Assembly: GCA_035302145.1 (NCBI GenBank)
Contig: DATGSX010000111.1
Coordinates: 1 to 11,549 of the forward strand
Reading direction: 5' to 3'
DNA: 11,549 nt
Source of the DNA: JAJYTI01 sp035302145
GTDB lineage: Bacteria; Bacteroidota; Bacteroidia; Flavobacteriales; Flavobacteriaceae
The notes under the pieces are model-generated. The model ran no database searches and was not told the origin of the DNA. It worked only from the letters and a program-made list of their open reading frames with translations. The position numbers were made by a program, and so were the translations under genes. Shown piece after piece: positions 1 through 6,740 of the stretch; within the stretch, counting starts at the first letter, position 1; every line of letters starts with the position of its first letter.

Positions 1-351
1 AAACTCTGTTTTAATACGATGAAGCAGATTTGTTTTACCAATAGTTGCATCCATACTTAGGTAATTATCAAGGTATAGAATAACTTCCTTATCTTCTATT
101 GTTTCTTCGTTTTTAGGAAAAAACGGTTGTGCAAAAGCAAAGATAATACACGCATATAGCAATAAACGTGTAAGCAGAAGTAGCCATTGTAAAATACTAT
201 GACTTTTCCTGCTTTGCTTTTCAATGCGTTTTAACATTGCCACGTTAGTAAAGTCTACTGGCGAATATTTACGTAATTGGAAGAGATGGATAAGAATAGG
301 AATTCCTAGTAGGAATAATGCATAAAGTATATTTGGATGTACAAATTGCAT
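1..351 (-). CDS. BatA-like membrane protein with vWA-like region, N-terminal part (partial)
   Basis: This reading frame starts at the ATG at 349-351 and stays open to the left edge, so only the first 117 residues are visible. The N-terminus (MQFVHPNILYALFLLGIPIL) is a membrane segment followed by HLFQLRKYSPVDFTNVAMLK, the typical start of the aerotolerance-regulator N-terminal (BatA) domain. A second hydrophobic segment at about residues 55-75 gives the two-helix topology of that family. After it, ILYLDNYLSM (about 92-101) is where a von Willebrand factor A fold usually begins in these proteins. The metal-site motif DxSxS reads D95-N-Y97-L-S99 here, so the middle serine is replaced by tyrosine. 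In flavobacteria such proteins are usually several hundred residues long and of unknown function; they should not be equated with BatA itself. The family assignment is good, the role is not known. Confidence 0.8.
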   Translation of the reverse strand, partial: MQFVHPNILYALFLLGIPILIHLFQLRKYSPVDFTNVAMLKRIEKQSRKSHSILQWLLLLTRLLLYACIIFAFAQPFFPKNEETIEDKEVILYLDNYLSMDATIGKTNLLHRIKTEF

Positions 352-380
352 AGATATCGTTCTTTGTCAAAAGATAAAAA

Positions 381-407
381 CAAATATACAATTATTGCTA
401 AGGCAAA
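381..407 (-). promoter_or_regulatory. Probable promoter of the BatA-like gene
   Basis: On the minus strand TATATTTG (388 to 381) matches the Bacteroidota -7 element TAnnTTTG exactly and lies 29 nt before the ATG at 351. A TTTG (407 to 404) lies upstream, but the spacer is only 15 nt instead of about 19, so the -33 assignment is doubtful. The -7 match and its position are the support. Confidence 0.45.
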
Positions 408-515
408 GGAGCATGGAAGGAACAATAGTTAAAGAGTGAGAGAATAGCTTTGTTGCATTTCTAAATCATTGAAAATAATATAGAATAACTAAATAATATT
501 TTGTTTCAATAAATA

Positions 516-1682
516 CTATTCATGTTCGATATTAAAGTAGAATGTGGTGCTTTTCCCAAGTTTGGATTCTACTTCTATTTCTCCACCTAGACTCATAATT
601 AGTTTCCGAACTGTAGATAATCCAATTCCATTTCCAATATTTCCTTTTCTGTCGATTTGTCCAAAGGTTTGAAATAAATTAAAGATTTTAGGTAGTTGCT
701 CTTTTGGAATCCCTATACCGTTATCTCGGAAGCTAAAGTGGTAATAATCATTATCTTTTTTACAGTCTACATCGATGATAATCTTCTCTTTGTCATTATA
801 TTTTAAGCTGTTAGTAAAGAGATTCATGAAGATTTGTTCAAGTGCTGTTTGATTTCCTCGAATCAAATAATTCTTATCAGGTAAGTTTATATCGCAGATT
901 TCTTGAATATTTAGTAAATCTATTATATTTTCCAAAAGGTCATGTAAGTAAAACTCTTCAGAGGCAAGGGCTGCTACTTGATCACTTTCATAATGTTGTA
1001 ATATGTTAGTAATATAAGTAGATAGCATTAAGGAAGATTGCTTTATTTTATATAGATAGTTTGCTCCCTCTGTATTTAAAACCTTTTGGTATTTAGAATT
1101 TAAAAGATCACATGTAAGAATCATGTTGGCTAATGGCATTTTCATGTCATGCGACACTACTCCTGCAAAGTGTCTTAACTGTTCGTTTTTACTTTGTAAT
1201 TCGTTTTTTAATCTGTTTAGTTTTATCGATTTTTTATGTTCATCCAATCGATGAATCATTTGTCGGCCTAATAGTTTTAAACCTTCTTCTTGTCGCGTGT
1301 TTAATTCTTTTGGTTCGTTGTCTATAACATAAAGAGAGCCAACGATATTACCAGATGCATCTTCTAAGCGAACGCCAGCAAAGAATCGTATGCTATTGTT
1401 TATAACGGGTTCTAGTTGGTTAAATCGAGGGTCTACTTTTGTGTCTGGTATTATAATACTCGAAATATTATTAGTATAAAGGTATTTACTAAATGGTGAA
1501 TATTCCTTTTGGACTTTTGTTTGCGTATTGGAGAGACTCTCTATATAATAATCCGTATTCTTTAATAAATGCAGGTTTGATAAAGAAGTATTACAAAGCG
1601 TAGCCGATAGATTTACTATAGCTTCAAGATCCTTCTTTATGCGAGTGTTTTCAGAACTAGTATTCTGCAAAGAATTTAACAT
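516..1682 (-). CDS. Soluble GAF-domain sensor histidine kinase
   Basis: A 388-residue cytoplasmic two-component sensor kinase. Residues about 20-150 form a GAF-type sensory domain; the stretch IIIPDTKVDPRFNQL and then IRFFAGVRLEDASGNIVGSL is the usual GAF core of this subfamily. A short coiled linker (150-170) leads to a HisKA dimerisation domain with H-box SHDMKMPL, phospho-acceptor His178. The HATPase domain shows an N-box (NLFTNSLKYND, key Asn291), G1 box DNGIGIP (320-326), an F-box-like LFQTFG and G2 box GNGIGLST (350-357). All catalytic boxes are intact. There is no signal peptide or membrane segment, so the signal must be intracellular. No receiver or response regulator gene lies next to it, so its partner is elsewhere. 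The gene stands alone with 164 nt downstream and 130 nt upstream of non-coding DNA. The ligand of the GAF domain cannot be read from the sequence. Confidence 0.92.
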   Translation of the reverse strand: MLNSLQNTSSENTRIKKDLEAIVNLSATLCNTSLSNLHLLKNTDYYIESLSNTQTKVQKEYSPFSKYLYTNNISSIIIPDTKVDPRFNQLEPVINNSIRFFAGVRLEDASGNIVGSLYVIDNEPKELNTRQEEGLKLLGRQMIHRLDEHKKSIKLNRLKNELQSKNEQLRHFAGVVSHDMKMPLANMILTCDLLNSKYQKVLNTEGANYLYKIKQSSLMLSTYITNILQHYESDQVAALASEEFYLHDLLENIIDLLNIQEICDINLPDKNYLIRGNQTALEQIFMNLFTNSLKYNDKEKIIIDVDCKKDNDYYHFSFRDNGIGIPKEQLPKIFNLFQTFGQIDRKGNIGNGIGLSTVRKLIMSLGGEIEVESKLGKSTTFYFNIEHE

Positions 1683-1812
1683 ATCTCTATGCTTATATTT
1701 TAAATTTAATATTGATGGCTAAACAGTATTCAATGTTTCGCACAATTTACAAGGGGGTTCATGTAAATATAACAATTCAATACGATAAACACTAATATTT
1801 TGTTAATAAATT

Positions 1813-2577
1813 TTATAATTCATTATACACACCCAAACCAAATAACGCGAAATCATATTTTACAGGGTCTAGTGGATCCATTTTGCGCAAAGCAGCATCT
1901 AGTTCTAAAACAGCTTTAGCATCGTTTTGCTTGCGATTTAAAATATTTAATTTTCTTGCAATATTTCCAGAATGTACGTCTAGCGGACAAGATAATTGAT
2001 TGGGCTTTAAACTTTCCCATAACCCAAAATCTACGCCATTGTTATCTTTCCGTACCATCCACCGCAAATACATGTTTATTCTTTTAGCTGCTGAATTTCT
2101 TTTCGGATCGCTCACATGCTTTTGTGTACGTTTAGGGTGGGGGAGTTCGAAGAATATTTTTTTAAGTTCATGTATGGCTGGTTGCAACGAGTCTTTTGTG
2201 GCATGCTTTGTGAAAATTGACTCTAAACCGCCGTGATGATTGTATATGTTTTGCAAGGCTTCTACAAAATAGGCCAAGTCTATACTGTTGAACGTTCTAT
2301 GAACAAATCCATCAAAGTATTCTGCTTTGCTATTATCGTATTCCATAACAAAGTCATAAGGCGAATTTCCAAAAATATCGATTAGCCGCTTGCCGCTATT
2401 TAGAATATACTTTCTATTTCCCCATGCAATAGTTGCAATTAAAAACCCAATAATCTCTATATCCTCCTTTTTTGTAAATGCATGAGGTACTTGAATGGGA
2501 TCATCTTCTATAAATGCAGGTGTGTTATATTGATCAGCTTTAAAATTCAGAAAATCTCTAGTCTCTTCCCAAGTCAT
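1813..2577 (-). CDS. TIGR02757 / DUF2400 family protein
   Basis: A 254-residue soluble protein that I recognise as DUF2400 (TIGR02757), an uncharacterised family common in Bacteroidota. Three segments resemble HhH-GPD DNA glycosylases such as endonuclease III and archaeal OGG/AGOG. An early helix, EIIGFLIATIAWGNRKYI (41-58), recalls the 'LIAxxLSxQ' helix. SAAKRINMYLRWMV (162-175) recalls the helix carrying the catalytic lysine in archaeal OGG. CPLDVHSGNIARKL (197-210) recalls VDTHxxRVxxRL, in which the Asp is catalytic. K165 and D200 would be the catalytic pair. This resemblance is my inference by eye; the family has no assigned activity that I know of. The ATG follows directly on the TAA of the upstream ABC ATPase gene (TAAATG), so the two are almost surely cotranscribed and may be translationally coupled. 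The C-terminus FALFGLGVYNEL is as expected for the family and the length is normal. Confidence 0.85.
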   Translation of the reverse strand: MTWEETRDFLNFKADQYNTPAFIEDDPIQVPHAFTKKEDIEIIGFLIATIAWGNRKYILNSGKRLIDIFGNSPYDFVMEYDNSKAEYFDGFVHRTFNSIDLAYFVEALQNIYNHHGGLESIFTKHATKDSLQPAIHELKKIFFELPHPKRTQKHVSDPKRNSAAKRINMYLRWMVRKDNNGVDFGLWESLKPNQLSCPLDVHSGNIARKLNILNRKQNDAKAVLELDAALRKMDPLDPVKYDFALFGLGVYNEL

Positions 2578-3240
2578 TTATATAAGAATTTTTCCGTCTT
2601 GCATCGTAACTTTCCTGTCGGCCATCTCTGCCAATTCAAGATTGTGTGTAACGATTACAAAAGTTTGACCGAATTCGTCTCTAAGCTTTAAAAATAGATT
2701 GTGTAAGTTTTCGGCCGTTTCGGTATCCAAATTACCGCTAGGCTCATCAGCCAAAATTAATGCAGGATTATTGCTTAGTGCTCTTGCAACTGCCACACGT
2801 TGTTGCTCACCGCCAGATAACTCATTGGGTTTATGGTCTTTTCGATTGGATAATCCCAAAAAAGATAAAAGTTCCTCTGCTCGCTTTATAGCTTGTTTTT
2901 TAGGGGTGTTAGCAATAAAAGCGGGGATACAAATATTTTCCAATGCCGTAAATTCAGGTAATAATTGATGAAACTGAAAGATAAAACCTATGTTTTTATT
3001 TCGGAATGCAGCTAGTTCTTTAGCTCGTAGAGTGCTTATATCGGTATTGTCGATTAGCAACTTACTATTTGCGTGCCTATCATAAACATCTAAGGTTCCA
3101 ATGATTTGCAATAAAGTGGTTTTACCTGCGCCAGAAGCGCCTACTATAGATACTATCTCTCCTTTGTTTACGTTAAGATCTACGCCTTTTAACACGTGTA
3201 AATCTCCGTAATGCTTGTGTATGTTGGATGCTTTAATCAT
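2578..3240 (-). CDS. lolD: ABC transporter ATPase, LolD type
   Basis: A 220-residue nucleotide-binding subunit of the LolD/MacB/FtsE class. In order it has Walker A GASGAGKTT (34-42), Q-loop Gln89 (FIFQFHQLLPEFTALEN), signature LSGGEQQRVAVARAL (141-155), Walker B LILADEPSGNLD (161-172) and H-loop His199 (VTHN). All are intact. LolD powers the LolCE membrane complex that releases lipoproteins from the inner membrane for delivery to the outer membrane. The SGNLD D-loop and the FQFHQLLPEF segment suit LolD best, but FtsE-like or MacB-like partners cannot be excluded because no permease gene is present in the window. Standalone lolD genes are usual in Bacteroidota. It overlaps nothing upstream and abuts the DUF2400 gene downstream. 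The 114 nt before it are shared with divergent msrA. Confidence 0.87.
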   Translation of the reverse strand: MIKASNIHKHYGDLHVLKGVDLNVNKGEIVSIVGASGAGKTTLLQIIGTLDVYDRHANSKLLIDNTDISTLRAKELAAFRNKNIGFIFQFHQLLPEFTALENICIPAFIANTPKKQAIKRAEELLSFLGLSNRKDHKPNELSGGEQQRVAVARALSNNPALILADEPSGNLDTETAENLHNLFLKLRDEFGQTFVIVTHNLELAEMADRKVTMQDGKILI

Positions 3241-3354
3241 AACTTAAAATTATGCGAAAATACAAAATACATCTTTATGCGGACATAGCATACTAACATA
3301 AAATTATTATCTTGCTTTGATTAAAATCAGAATCTAATTTATAGTTTAAAATAT

Positions 3355-3888
3355 ATGAATGAAAAAATAATTTTAGCTGGTGGATGTTTTTGGTGTACCG
3401 AAGCAGTTTTTAGTTTACTAGATGGTATTAAGAAAATAACTCCTGGATATATCGGAGGAAACACTAAAAACCCGACCTATGAAGAGGTGTGTACTGGTAC
3501 TACAAATCACGCCGAAGCTATTGAGGTAGAATACGATTCGAAGGTTATATCTACTGTAGACATTCTCCGTGTTTTCTTTGCTACACATGATCCGACAACC
3601 TTAAATAGACAAGGAGCAGATAAAGGTACGCAATATCGTAGTGCTATTTTCTATAAGAACGAGGCACAAAAAGAACTGGCAAAAAACTATATGGATTCGC
3701 TAACAGAGGAAGAGGTATATCCTAATCCTATCGTTACGGAATTAGTGCCTGCTAGTACTTTTTACGAAGCAGAGGAAAAACATAAAGAATACTATGCAGA
3801 AAATCCTACGCAAGCCTACTGTAGCATGGTAATTGCGCCTAAACTAGATTTAGTGCATAAAAAATTTGCGGAAAAATTAAAAAAATAA
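3355..3888 (+). CDS. msrA: Peptide-methionine (S)-S-oxide reductase MsrA
   Basis: A 177-residue MsrA that reduces the S-epimer of methionine sulfoxide in oxidised proteins, with thioredoxin as usual electron donor. The catalytic motif GGCFWCTEAVF lies at residues 9-19, with Cys11 the nucleophile and Cys14 the second motif cysteine. The family blocks PGYIGG (30-35), EVCTGTTNHAEAIEVEYD (44-61), HDPTTLNRQGADKGTQYRS (78-96) and the C-terminal YCSMVIAPKL (155-164) follow. Cys156 in the last block is the likely resolving cysteine. No signal peptide is seen, so the enzyme is cytoplasmic. It is a standalone MsrA without a fused MsrB domain. The start codon is the first in frame and leaves the normal MsrA N-terminus. 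It is transcribed away from the LolD gene and converges on the SMR transporter with only 37 nt between the stop codons. Confidence 0.96.
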   Translation: MNEKIILAGGCFWCTEAVFSLLDGIKKITPGYIGGNTKNPTYEEVCTGTTNHAEAIEVEYDSKVISTVDILRVFFATHDPTTLNRQGADKGTQYRSAIFYKNEAQKELAKNYMDSLTEEEVYPNPIVTELVPASTFYEAEEKHKEYYAENPTQAYCSMVIAPKLDLVHKKFAEKLKK

Positions 3889-3925
3889 TAGGCTTTTACA
3901 ACTAACTATATCCAATTGCTTTACA

Positions 3926-4255
3926 CTAGATATACTTTACAATATCATCGTAATTCATTAAAACTACACCTATTAGGATTAAAATGATACCGATAATAGC
4001 TTTTGGGTTTAGCGTTTGCTTAAAGATATAAACAGAAACTAGAGCGGTTAATACTATTCCTAACCCGGCCCATACTGCATAAGCTATACCCAAAGGAATA
4101 TACTTGAATGCTAGAGATAGAAAGTAAAAACAAATGGTGTAGGAAAGAATAGCTATGGTGGCGGGCAGCCATTTTGAAAATCCATCGGATACATTTAAAA
4201 AACTCGACCCCATTACTTCCAAAACAATTGCTAAGCTTAAGTATAGATATTTCAT
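3926..4255 (-). CDS. Small multidrug resistance (SMR) family transporter
   Basis: A 109-residue inner-membrane protein with four hydrophobic segments (about 2-20, 29-49, 56-77, 84-101), the topology and length of EmrE-type SMR transporters. These work as dual-topology dimers that exchange protons for cationic drugs or guanidinium compounds. Glu13 in the first helix (AIVLEVMGSS) matches the essential membrane-embedded glutamate (Glu14 in EmrE). The third-helix signature LGIAYAVWAGLGIVLTAL (55-72) with Tyr59, Trp62 and Gly64/66 is intact. Substrate class, quaternary ammonium versus guanidinium, cannot be decided. No second SMR gene is beside it, so a homodimer is expected. The gene lies between the terminator of the TonB receptor gene and msrA and must have its own promoter within about 85 nt. 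I saw only a weak candidate there (TACGTTTA on the minus strand). Confidence 0.93.
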   Translation of the reverse strand: MKYLYLSLAIVLEVMGSSFLNVSDGFSKWLPATIAILSYTICFYFLSLAFKYIPLGIAYAVWAGLGIVLTALVSVYIFKQTLNPKAIIGIILILIGVVLMNYDDIVKYI

Positions 4256-4301
4256 TTGTATTCTTTCTAATAGTTTTAAACGTATATAAGATAGTCAAAA
4301 T

Positions 4302-4339
4302 AAATCAGGCGTTAACTAATGTTTGCTAACGCCTGATTT
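4302..4339 (-). terminator. Rho-independent terminator of the TonB receptor operon
   Basis: A perfect 13-bp inverted repeat (AAATCAGGCGTTA at 4302-4314 and its complement at 4327-4339) encloses a 12-nt loop. On the minus strand it is followed by ATTTTGAC. It begins only 2 nt after the TAA of the receptor gene. The short T-run is modest, but the stem is strong and the position is ideal. The flanking A and T runs might let it act in both directions. Confidence 0.88.
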
Positions 4340-4341
4340 TG

Positions 4342-6585
4342 TTATAATTGAATTTTAATATTTCCTATTATATTTCTTCCAATATCTGGAATGTGTAATT
4401 GCTTTAGCCTAGATAGATGGGATACATATTCCTTATCTAGTAAATTGCTTACAGAAATCCCCACATCAATTCGAGCATTGCTCCAATCGAAAGCCGTGCT
4501 AGCACCTAAATTCACAAGGCTATATCCACCAGTTCGGGTTTCGAATTCGCTTAGTTTATTCTGCGCAAAGGAAGTTCTTAATTGTATAAAAGCGGTGGTG
4601 TTTTCTAAGAGTTTTCCATCGTTAAAATATACTTGCAAACGATTGCTTAATGAGTGTGCTGGAATAAATGGCAAATAGGTTCCATTTTTTTGCTTTCCGA
4701 TAACCATTTCATACATATTGTCGAAGTGCAACCAATCTGCACCTTTTGGATGGTAATGGAAGGAAAATTCTCCACCATATAGTTCTGCGTTGTTTTGTCT
4801 GTATTTATAAACTGGATTATTGTCTATTACCTGGTTTGTTGGATCTAAATAGATATAGTCTTTTACGGTGTTATAAAAACCATTTGCGCTTAACTCTATG
4901 TTGCTTAACGTCATTTCCAGCGATAAGTCAATTTGTATGTTTTGCTCATTGGTAGCATCTATGTTCCCGATCTCATATCTAAATGTTCCATGATGAACTC
5001 CATCTGATGTAAGCTCCGCTAGGTTTGGGGCTCTAAATCCAGAGGCTAAGTTCAGTCGTCCCACTAAATAATCTAACATGTCCCACTTAACACCCAAAGC
5101 AGCGTTAAGGCTTGTAAAGCTTCTCGATGCTGGATCGGTCAAGTTTTGATTGTGTTCATCCCAAGTTTCTTTTATATCTAATTTTCGACTGTCAAAACGC
5201 AGTCCAGCTTGGAAATCCAACTTGTTTAAATGATAATGTCCAGTAGCAAAAATCCCAATATCATTTGTTGTGGCATCGGGAATTAAGATTTCTTCTCCAG
5301 TATTTTTATTTCGCTGGTACATACCCTGAACACCAACAATGGTTTCCAGCTTTTTGCTGGAAGGTAAATGATACTTTACATCGTAATTTAATGTATTAAG
5401 TTTTAGTCGTAAACTTGGCTCCATTTGCTGTGTTCCTGTATCGTTACCTTCATGGTCATGCGGCTCTTCAAACTCTTTTCTATCATTGGAAATATAACCT
5501 ATTTTGGCAGTTAACTTAGATTTGTCAAATCGCAAGGTATTATTCCAACTAAAGATATTTGTTGTTACTTCTTGAAATGGCAATTCCACAGACTTACTTG
5601 TAGTTTGATTACCTATTTCTTCAGCAATTCCTAGGTCGCTATGGTTATAATTGTAGCGTAGAGCAGAAGTGAAGTTATCGGTTTTATACTGAGCACCGGT
5701 TTTAAAATCTCTTTCTTGAAATCTAGAATTAGTAGCACGTTTTCCGTTTCCGGTTTTATAGTCACTATGTTCGGTATAAGCTCCTCTAGCTATTATTCCA
5801 AAGTTATCTACCGTATTCTTAACCCCTAGATTTATATTCGATCCTTTGGTGTTACTATATAAACTAGCATTTACATCGGCAGCAAAAGACCCTTCGGCTG
5901 CAAAATGTTCAGGGTTTAAGTACAGTACACCACCTAGCGCATCACTACCATAGAGTAACGAAGCTGGACCTTTTATTACTTCGGCGCTTTCTATTCCCGA
6001 TTCGTTTATTCCAAGGCCATGTTCTTCACCAAACTGCTGATTTTCTAATCGAACGTCTTGAGCATAAGTGAGCACTCTATTAGAGCTTAATCCACGGATT
6101 ACTGGCTTCCCAATTCCCACACCTGTATTGATAGTGTTTACACCCGCCATATTCGAAATACCATCGGATAGGTTAAGTGCTCCGCTTTTTTGTAAATCGG
6201 AAATTCGAATCTGTTCTACTTTCATCACGTTATCTTTTTGTAATTGATGAAAAGGAATCGATAAGATTACCGGATCCATTTCTACAGAGCTAGTTTTTAA
6301 AACTATATGTAAAGGTTCATCGGTTTTAGTTGGAAATTGAATTGTTTTGGAATAAGAAGCAAATCCTAGGAATGAAAAGATGACCTCATGTCGACCATTT
6401 GGGATGTTATTTAGAAAAAACTCTCCATCCAAGTTTGCTACGGTTCCTATACTTAATTCTGGAATATAAACATCGGCTGGAATAGGCTCATCATCTTCAT
6501 CGACAATGGTACCTGAAATTTGATTTTGACTTAAGAGCAACGTTGGAAATAAAAAAAGTATAAAAAATATTTTTGTAATTTTCAT
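4342..6585 (-). CDS. TonB-dependent outer-membrane receptor with CarboxypepD_reg-like N-terminal domain
   Basis: A 747-residue outer-membrane receptor. A Sec signal peptide (MKITKIFFILFLFPTLLLSQ) is followed by a carboxypeptidase-regulatory-like domain (about 22-97, QISGTIVDEDDEPIPADVYI... FSFLGF), the usual N-terminal extension in Bacteroidota. The plug domain (about 115-225) includes PVIRGLSSNRVLTYAQ, ENQQFGEEHGLG and VIKGPASLLYGSDALGGV. The rest is a 22-strand-type barrel with the late block LASGFRAPNLAEL and the closing ISVSNLLDKEY...IGRNIIGNIKIQL. A predicted loop at 373-381 reads EEPHDHEGN, and HH occurs at 531-532. Such His/Asp loops suggest zinc or copper, as in ZnuD-type receptors, but the substrate is an inference. 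The protein ends in Leu rather than the usual aromatic residue. The preceding small Cys/His protein supports a metal link. The gene is the last of a long minus-strand block and has its own structured leader and a strong terminator. Confidence 0.93.
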   Translation of the reverse strand: MKITKIFFILFLFPTLLLSQNQISGTIVDEDDEPIPADVYIPELSIGTVANLDGEFFLNNIPNGRHEVIFSFLGFASYSKTIQFPTKTDEPLHIVLKTSSVEMDPVILSIPFHQLQKDNVMKVEQIRISDLQKSGALNLSDGISNMAGVNTINTGVGIGKPVIRGLSSNRVLTYAQDVRLENQQFGEEHGLGINESGIESAEVIKGPASLLYGSDALGGVLYLNPEHFAAEGSFAADVNASLYSNTKGSNINLGVKNTVDNFGIIARGAYTEHSDYKTGNGKRATNSRFQERDFKTGAQYKTDNFTSALRYNYNHSDLGIAEEIGNQTTSKSVELPFQEVTTNIFSWNNTLRFDKSKLTAKIGYISNDRKEFEEPHDHEGNDTGTQQMEPSLRLKLNTLNYDVKYHLPSSKKLETIVGVQGMYQRNKNTGEEILIPDATTNDIGIFATGHYHLNKLDFQAGLRFDSRKLDIKETWDEHNQNLTDPASRSFTSLNAALGVKWDMLDYLVGRLNLASGFRAPNLAELTSDGVHHGTFRYEIGNIDATNEQNIQIDLSLEMTLSNIELSANGFYNTVKDYIYLDPTNQVIDNNPVYKYRQNNAELYGGEFSFHYHPKGADWLHFDNMYEMVIGKQKNGTYLPFIPAHSLSNRLQVYFNDGKLLENTTAFIQLRTSFAQNKLSEFETRTGGYSLVNLGASTAFDWSNARIDVGISVSNLLDKEYVSHLSRLKQLHIPDIGRNIIGNIKIQL

Positions 6586-6600
6586 GATTATATAATTAAT

Positions 6601-6626
6601 GGGGAATTACCCAATTTGTATTTGGG
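6601..6626 (-). promoter_or_regulatory. Dyad and overlapping inverted repeat before the TonB receptor start
   Basis: GGGGAATTACCC (6601-6612) is a near-perfect dyad of the form GGGnAATTnCCC, 15 nt upstream of the receptor ATG. Overlapping it, CCCAA (6610-6614) and TTGGG (6622-6626) form a second inverted repeat with a 7-nt loop. Both use the same CCC (GGG in the transcript), so the two pairings exclude each other. This could be an operator or a small mRNA switch near the ribosome-binding region. I do not recognise it as any named operator. Confidence 0.4.
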
Positions 6627-6655
6627 CATAGTAACAGCTTTTTATAACTAAGATA

Positions 6656-6720
6656 TACTGTAGTTTTAACTGTGAGCTTCCTTTGGATAAAAGAAAGACT
6701 TTTCACAATTACATACAGTA
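6656..6720 (-). promoter_or_regulatory. Multi-stem RNA structure in the leader of the TonB receptor gene
   Basis: Three nested pairings can be read: TACTGTA 6656-6662 with 6714-6720 (7 bp), AACTGTGA 6668-6675 with TCACAATT 6703-6710 (8 bp with one mismatch that is a G-U pair in the minus-strand RNA), and CTTCCTTT 6677-6684 with AAAGAAAG 6690-6697 (8 bp, again one G-U pair on the minus strand), closed by a 5-nt loop. Both imperfect positions become wobble pairs only in the RNA read toward the receptor, which favours a role in that transcript. No T-run follows, so it is not a classical terminator. It lies between the Cys/His protein gene and the receptor gene. Confidence 0.45.
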
Positions 6721-6740
6721 AATCGGATACTTAATAATTA

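Noticed and set aside
352..515. Terminator for the histidine kinase gene (ATTGAAA ... TTTCAAT inverted repeat)
   Set aside because: The arms are short, far apart and AT-only, without a compact stem or T-run.
1133..1327. Plus-strand hydrophobic reading frame inside the histidine kinase gene
   Set aside because: The antisense strand carries intact kinase motifs; hydrophobicity here follows from antisense of AT-rich codons. The same applies to plus-strand frames at 2000-2236, 2482-2691, 2699-2968, 4391-4678, 4746-4955, 8493-8702 and 9316-9537.
1683..1812. Possible promoter for the histidine kinase in the upstream gap
   Set aside because: TACTGTTT and TAGTGTTT on the minus strand look similar to the -7 element but are shifted by one base; no convincing match.
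3306..3354. Possible msrA promoter (TTG near 3320 with TATAGTTT near 3338)
   Set aside because: The -7 match is poor (TAnnGTTT instead of TAnnTTTG) and the spacing is off, so I do not list it as a feature.
3889..3925. Bidirectional terminator between msrA and the SMR gene
   Set aside because: The 37-nt gap holds no inverted repeat that I could find.
4020..4298. Minus-strand reading frame of 92 codons over the SMR gene
   Set aside because: It lies in another frame of a clear SMR transporter gene and its translation matches no family; it is a shadow frame.
6586..6740. Cobalamin riboswitch before the TonB receptor
   Set aside because: No B12-box-like sequence is visible and the hairpin layout does not fit; the structure is reported only as an unidentified leader element.
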